64,000 nucleotides of DNA, taken from positions 14,678,021-14,742,020 of the forward strand of contig BSYO01000014.1 in NCBI GenBank assembly GCA_033239525.1. Direction: 5' to 3'. This document shows, piece by piece, positions 57,570 to 64,000 of the stretch (position 1 is the first letter of the stretch; the number at the start of each line of letters is the position of its first letter). Both the position numbers and the translations under genes were made by a program. This stretch comes from Nepenthes gracilis. Lineage: Eukaryota; Streptophyta; Magnoliopsida; Caryophyllales; Nepenthaceae. A model generated the notes under the pieces. It saw only the letters and a list, made by a program, of their open reading frames with translations. It ran no database searches and was not told the origin of the DNA.

Positions 57570-60490
57570 CCTTATGTCATACTTGCAACACAAATAGGTA
57601 ATAATTATTAATAAATAGATCCCAAATAAAATTTCATAACTAACCCAAAGTCGGGTCAGATATACCAAATTCAAAGACCAAAATAACAAAAGACCACCAA
57701 TCATAATGGATACAAAATCTCATAGAACTAATCCTATTTGGTTTCCAAACCACAATAATAATTGCTCAAGGCATATCAATCCATAAGAAAAAAAGCATCA
57801 ACAAAATCAAACTATCATGATATCAACATGTGCAAATCCACTAATATAAAAGCTCAAATATAAACAAAGTGTAATAATTGAGTTATACATCAATTCTCAA
57901 ATATATAAATCCCAAATACAAACTCAAATGCAAAATATAAATAATCAAAATTGTCAGATATCATCCAAACAAATGCCTACAAATCTTCATAGCCCACTAT
58001 TTTAGAAGAGGTTAGAAAAATTTTTAAACTGTGAGCATAAAATTCAACTAATTGTTGGTTTTGGTCACTTCTTTGTAGATAACTTAACAAATAAAAAATT
58101 ATCGAAAATTCACACGAGATTTGTGCGAGAAAGTACGTGCGTGGTGAGCGATCAGCTGGACAACAAGGAAGCTAATCGACCGACTAGCAGAGGCCGGTCA
58201 AAGAGGCAAACCAGATGGAAGAATAAACTGGCCAAGGAGGCCAACCGTCTAAGAGGATAGCCGGCTAGGTGGCCATGCAGCAAGGAAGTCAATCAGCAAG
58301 AGGCCAACTAGCAAGAGGCTAGCCAGCAATGGCCAGCTGGGCAGCAAGAAAAAGGCCAAGGAGGCCGACGGTTGAGTTGAGATGAGGCCTACTGGAAAAG
58401 CCAACCAAGAGATGCGAAGGGACGATCAAGTAATGCCAGTTCAAATGGGACGACCTGGCAGAACTAGTAGATGACTTTGTATAGTAGGCAGATGCCAGAG
58501 GGGCAGTTTGCTTGAGTGAGCATTTACTAAAGTGACAAATTTACCGAAGTAGGCAAATCTCAGAATAGCAAATGCCACAGTGGACTGCAACCATGGTGGT
58601 TCTGACCACTAACGCAAAGGCAAGCCAGGGCGACATGTTTGGAAAGCTGGCTGGTGACTTTGCAATGCAGATAGTAGGCTTTTCATAGTTGATAGGTGAC
58701 TTTGCAGAAGAGAGATCAATTGCAGGGCAGGCAGGAAGCTTTACAGAGTTGGTGGCAGTTTTGCGGGGCATGCATTCAAACTGGCAGTGTATGCACCGTC
58801 TATGGAAAAGTGCGAAAATTGGTGAAAGCACAAAAAATAACAAAATTGGCATGACAAATCCTCTAAAAGATCAGGTTAAGTGAACAAATGGGATATCAGT
58901 TCGGCGTTGTTATAAAGTACACAGGCGCTTCACAAGATTGTGTGCGTGAACAGCGTGTGGGTGAACCGTATGTGGAATGAATGATGGAATGGAGCAGAGC
59001 CAAGTGCGAAAGGGAGCCCTCGCCGTTCACGATTCACCACCATTACACTTGTAAAATCAATGAGTAAAGAGTACCACCAGTAAGATGAAGGAGAAAAGAA
59101 AAACGGAGAGAAAAAGAGAGAATGAGAGTTTTCTTATTCTGAAGATTATTTTTCTTATTCTATCTCGGGTGAGTTGCTGGTATTCTATCTTGAATTTTTG
59201 TAACCGATTTTATATAGTATTTTTTTTTAATTTATCTCATGATTTTTTCCTTAGTTGAAAAAAATTTTTCATGCTAAAATCGTTATGCATTTTTGTATTC
59301 TTTGTACTAATATTCTTGGTGGCTGACGACCAACGAGAGATTTGGGTTTTTCTGTTCCACTGGATCAGAGTGTATTCAGGTTGAACCCAACACTAGTGTA
59401 TATATATATATATGGTAACGAACACATGCCCATAAAACAAAATGAATGAATGAAAAGAACAAAACATCTATAAAGTATAATATATTAAATTATCCAAATA
59501 TATTCAAAGATTAAATATTTAAATATAATTTTATATGTAAAATTTATAATCTATATATAAATATAAAATAATCTAAAGAGTACAAAATCATCCAACTGTT
59601 CAAATATTGCAAATATAGAAGGCTCAAAAGTTTAAAGTCTAAAGGCCAAAATCAAATAAATCTAAATATCATTTAAAACCTACCGTTCTCAAAGTCGAAT
59701 ATTTCAAACATCAAATACCACACAGATAAAACTTTCTAAAAATTTAAAACATGCTAAAAAGTAAAAAATCCATAACCGATAGCTTACATAATGACTAATC
59801 AAAAGGTCAACTCTGAAAATATCTAAATATAATGTTCCATTAAATCTATACAATGGTTTTAAAAAAAATCAAATAATAAACTCTATATCAAATCACAAAA
59901 CTTTTTTTTCTTTATAAGAAATGTACAAATGTTAAAATTTTTTACTTTTTAAAAGGTATAAATACAAAATTATCTACCCTAAAAAAAGCACATACAAAGC
60001 CGGATAAATATAAAGCTTTTCACTTTGGGGTAAAGCACTAACACAAAACCTTCTACATCGTAGAAAAGCACACATCATATTACAAATCAAAATAGAGTTT
60101 TAACATAAACACTTATATAAACTGACATGTAAAGTAAAATGTATAAGTTTAATGACTTCTATTTTATAAATATTTTCATATAAGAATATAATATTTTAAA
60201 TATTTACTTATTTTTATATAAATAGAATAAAATATTCAAAAGTTCTATAAAACGAAAAAAAAAATCTAAAACTTTTGATGAAAATTACATATGTATAATA
60301 ATATTTAAAATGGAAAAGCTAAAATCCCACTTGCATGTACATCAAAATAAAAAATATAAACAAAATTAATGGCTTTCAAAAAATAAATCAAAGAATAAGT
60401 TTAGAATATTTACCTTAATTTATGATCTAGCATATTTGATATATAAAAGTTCTAAAATCTCTTTCTTCATCTCTCTCTTCTCCTTCTTCC
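57570..60490 (-). repeat. Dispersed repeat copy A, split by a solo LTR
   Basis: 57570-58050 plus 59395-60490 align collinearly with 61165-62790. Shared blocks include GTAATAATTATTAATAAATA (57599 and 61186), TGCAAATCCACTAAT (57832 and 61402), and AATATTTTAAATATTTACTT near 60190 and 62468. In minus orientation it looks LTR-like, with TAACACTCGATATTT (60894-60880), a purine-rich leader near 60490, then AT-rich DNA. No coding capacity. Confidence 0.7.
58053..59392 (+). mobile_element. 1.34-kb solo LTR inserted in repeat copy A
   Basis: Begins TGTTGG and ends CCAACA, the usual inverted ends of many copia LTRs, with near-identical 5-base flanks CTAAT (58048-58052) and CTAGT (59393-59397). It is absent from the otherwise collinear copy B, which proves it is an insertion. 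Contains a TATAAAGTAC box (about 58910), a pyrimidine/purine leader, and a run of GGCCAA/AGCAAG-rich imperfect repeats at 58160-58390. No protein domain is present, so it is a solo LTR rather than a full element; orientation + follows from the TATA box. Confidence 0.75.
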
Positions 60491-61164
60491 TCTCCTCTCC
60501 TCTCCTCCATCTCTCTTTTCCTTTTCTTTTCCTATGAAATGATCAAAATACGCTCAAGCACACTTTTATAACTAAATCGGTGTATCAGTATCAGATAGGC
60601 GCATATCATGTGCCCTTGAGATGTCTCATTAGCACACGAGTGTAACATTAAACACGACTCAAATGCCAACATTATAGCCAAACTATGTATGAGAGCTATA
60701 TAGGTATAACTCAAGTACCATTCATTCTATCCCAAAACATGCATGAGTGTAAATACATACATGACATCGGGTGTCAAGACCGATTTATCAAATTTCAACC
60801 GTTATCTTAATTTTTTATTATATAATTATTTTAAAATTAATAAAAAAATTATGTTAATGTTATTATAAATTATATACAAAATATCGAGTGTTATAACTCT
60901 ATTCTCTTTAAACAATTTTGGCCTCAAAAGTTTACATATTTTAATAAACATCAAGTTTTGATTATTGCTTGGGTCCACCACAATTCCACCGTGCCACATT
61001 GATCTCTTTTCTCCAAATTTAGATCGAAGCCTCAAAATATACCAATCATTATCGATTGTCTACCATCTTTCCATCCAACTTGTAAACATTAAATTTTAAA
61101 TATTTATTTTCACAAAATTATATAAAAATACCTTTTTTACAATTTTCTCGGATACTATTTTTTA
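60491..61164. other. Region between repeat copies A and B
   Basis: 60491-60900 is the promoter-like left part of copy A in minus orientation (no counterpart at the same place beside copy B). The rest is AT-rich spacer. No gene. Confidence 0.4.
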
Positions 61165-61623
61165 TTATGTCCTTACACAAACAAGTAATAATTATTAATA
61201 AATAAATCTAAATAAAATTTTATAAATAATTTCAATCAAAATAATAAGCCAAAGTCATATTGGACATACCAAATTCAAAGAACAAAATACAAAAAGACCA
61301 CGAATCGTAGTGTACAAAATTCGATAATGGTAAAATTTGTTCAACCCAAATCAACCTGTAAAAAAAGTATCAACAAAATCTATCCATCATGTTATCAACC
61401 ACTGCAAATCCACTAATGTAAAAATCCTACGTATAAATAAATTACAATTATCGAATTATACATCAATCTTCAAATATATAAACTTCAAATATAAACCCAT
61501 ATACAAAATATAAATAAATCAGATATTTAGATATCTTCTTATTGAATCCCTACAAATTTCCACAAACAACTAATTTGAAAAGGGTTAGAATATTTAAAAA
61601 GCGTGAACCTAAAATTCAATAAG

Positions 61624-61669
<46 letters not shown>

Positions 61670-62790
61670 TATACATATATGATAAAAATATACATCCATA
61701 AATATAGAATAAATGGACGAAAAATAATAAAATACAAAGTCAAAGATATCAAATGATCCAAATATATCAAAAGTTTGAAAATCAAATGTCCAAATGTGAT
61801 TTTATATATAAAATTTACAATCTATATACGAGTACCAAATAGCCTAAATAATACAAAATCATCCAAATATTCAAATATTACAAATCCAGAAAGTTTAAAA
61901 TTCTAAAGTCCAAAAGCCAAACTTAAATAAATCCTAATATCATTCAAAACATATAGTTCTTAATATTCAAATATGTTAAATATCAAATACCATATGGGTA
62001 AAACTCCCAAAAATTTAAAACATGTTAAAGAATAGAGAATCAAAGATCGGTGGCTCATATACATGCTAATCAAAAGGATAACTTTAAGAATTGTTAAAAA
62101 TGATATTCTATTAATTTCAGATAATAGTTCTCAAAGAAAAAATCAACAGCGGATTCTATATCAAATCATACAATCCTTTCTCTCTATAAAAAGAGTATAA
62201 ATGTCAAAGCTTTTCAATTCATGGCAAAGTATAAATATAAAGTCATCTACCTTGAGAAAAAATAAATACAAAACTCTACAAATATAAATTTTTTAGCTTA
62301 GGGGAAGCAAAAATATAAATCTTTCCACATTGTAAAAAAGCACACATATCATATCACAAATTTAAAATAGAGTTTTGACCGACATACTCATATGGATTGG
62401 CATATGTAAGGCCAAATGTAGAAATTTAATACTTTACTTTCATAAATATTTTCATAAAAAATTATAATATTTTAAATATTTACTTATTTTGTATAAATTA
62501 AATAAACGTTTAAATGTTCTACAAAATCAAATAAAAGTCTAAAATCTTTTATAAAAATTATATATATGTAATAATATTCAAAATAAAAAAATTAAAAGGT
62601 TACATACATATATATCAAAATAAGAAATATAAATAAAATTTAAATATTTTTTAAAATAAACCAAAAATAGATTTAGATACTTACTTTAACCTCTCATCTA
62701 ACAAATCTAACTCATAAATGTTCTAAAATTTTTTTCATCCTCTTTCTCTCTCATCTTCTTCTTCCTCCTTTATCGTGTCCCAAAATCAAA
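61165..62790 (-). repeat. Dispersed repeat copy B, uninterrupted
   Basis: Collinear with copy A minus its inserted solo LTR. It also carries a (TA)n then (GTAT)n microsatellite at 61624-61670, at the point where copy A has its own TA run beside the solo LTR. Non-coding. Confidence 0.7.
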
Positions 62791-63169
62791 TTTTTTATTT
62801 TATTTTTAGAATTAATTAGAATCAAATTTTGATCCTTTATTATTCCACCAATCAAAACCCAAAATAGATATCAAATGCAAACCCAAAATTTAAATATTAT
62901 TAAATAACTCAAGATAATATAATATTTAAACCACAATATCCAAATAATATATCTAAAAGTAACCCCAAAATAATAATCACTTGACTTTAAATCAAAAAAA
63001 AAAAAAAAAAAGTATCTTACTAATATCAATGCATTGAGTCTAACTTTCAAATATTTTGAGATCTAGTATAAATAACGATATCATAACATCATCATTGATT
63101 TAATATAATAATAATCAAAATAACTAAAAGTTAAAAGGTTAATATCTCAAAATATTAATTTATAATAAA

Positions 63170-63660
63170 ATATTAAATCATTATAGCCTCCAAATTAATA
63201 TTTGAATAGTAAATCTCTCAATTCAAAACTCTTATAAATAAAAATAAAAATAGACTAATTGATCAGCAAAGCATATAATTTTCATAATTAAATATATATA
63301 TATACATAAAAATATATTAGAATATGACACTATCAATAATTCAAAAATAAAAACATAATTTTATAAACATATAATATATAATTTGAAACTGATAATTTAT
63401 TTTTTTCTTTTTAAACTATACAACATCTAAAAAATACTTAAATCATGCCAAAACTTACAAATCAATTATCAGTGATGACCTCACCGATAAAGTACATAAA
63501 TAATCAAATTTTGGGTTATGTATATTTTCATATAACCAAATATTATATGCTATTATTTAATACTTTTAAGTGGGTTATCATACATATATAACCATGTCAA
63601 TAGAGCGGAACGCTATTTCCAACGGGTGGATAATAAGTTCAAATATCAATTTTTATTATA
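63170..63660 (-). repeat. Dispersed repeat segment D, inverted relative of 28480-28950
   Basis: Its reverse complement resembles the right part of copy C across about 480 bases: TATCGGTGAGGTCATCACTG (63491-63472), then GGCATGATTTAAG, TAATATATTTTTATG and similar words in the same order. Non-coding. Confidence 0.6.
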
Positions 63661-63671
63661 ATATACTAGGT

Positions 63672-64000
63672 GTTGGGATAGATGGTGTCCGACTACCACT
63701 ACATGCACACACAGTAAAAGAAGGAATAAAAAAGAAGAAGATGAATACAAAATTTTTTCGTGAAAACTCCTTCACAAATAAAGAAAAAAATCACATGACA
63801 CTTAGTTCACAAACAGATCTATTATATGAGATTGGTTACACAAACTACACAATTACACAAACCCAAGAGGCAAAAATGAAAAATAGAGTACAAATATACA
63901 AAGAACTCACACTTTATTTTTCACTCATTACTGTCACTTTTCTTCTACTCTTTCTCTCATCTTTTCTCATACACTTGGATACTTTTACCATTTATAATAT
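63672..64000. other. Right edge, possibly the start of another LTR element
   Basis: Sequence complexity rises at TGTTGGGATAGATGGTGTCC (63672). The following text (for example GTGAAAACTCCTTCACAAA) looks like copia LTR sequence, but it runs off the window and has no partner here. Confidence 0.3.

Noticed and set aside
1..64000. CRISPR arrays, bacterial operons, rRNA or tRNA genes
   Set aside because: Plant nuclear context. The only regular arrays are minisatellites without spacers, and no tRNA cloverleaf or rRNA sequence was recognised by eye; a tRNAscan-SE run would be decisive.

Overview
This is plant nuclear DNA, almost certainly from an angiosperm and probably a eudicot. It holds a single-exon GRAS transcription factor of the SHORT-ROOT type, plant-type split genes with consensus GT/AG junctions, Ty3/gypsy Tat-lineage and Ty1/copia retrotransposons, a foldback MITE, and AT-rich intergenic DNA full of microsatellites. 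The species cannot be named from the sequence.

Only three host genes can be supported. (1) At the left edge, on the + strand, are the last two coding exons of a PUB49/CYP65-type U-box cyclophilin (2461-2871); the rest of the gene lies to the left of the window behind an intron longer than 2.4 kb. (2) A complete SHORT-ROOT-like GRAS gene, 512 aa, lies at 8750-10288 (+), with two tiny upstream ORFs touching its start codon. (3) A complete membrane-anchored GH43-family glycosyl hydrolase gene lies on the - strand. Its 468-aa product is encoded by two exons at 45042-44482 and 33429-32584, separated by an 11-kb intron. It also has a 5'UTR intron, a TATA box near 45935 and a probable small 3'UTR intron.

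Most of the rest is retrotransposon. Element 1 (about 11306-22048, +) and element 2 (about 46943-57110, +) are full-length but heavily mutated Ty3/gypsy elements of the Tat/Ogre/Retand kind. Each runs LTR, gag, protease, RT, RNase H, a second archaeal-type RNase H, integrase, an antisense ORF, a variable 3' region, polypurine tract and LTR. Element 2 has about 16 copies of a 35-bp minisatellite just before its 3' LTR, and a scrambled 5' LTR containing a copy of its own flanking DNA. A decayed Ty1/copia element (33930-38942, -) sits inside the large GH43 intron. Solo LTRs lie at 24211-25255 (+), about 29178-30048 (-) and 58053-59392. The last of these interrupts one of two diverged 1.6-kb repeats (57570-60490 and 61165-62790).

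Smaller structures include a 240-bp foldback MITE (22787-23012), a 90-bp tandem repeat (30630-30955), and a 128-bp exact duplication whose junction is an 18-bp-arm perfect hairpin (40820-41117). None of the transposon coding regions is intact. The three host genes do not form a functional pathway. PUB49-type and GH43-type genes being close together looks like conserved ancestral gene order, as their Arabidopsis homologues are, from memory, neighbours on chromosome 5.
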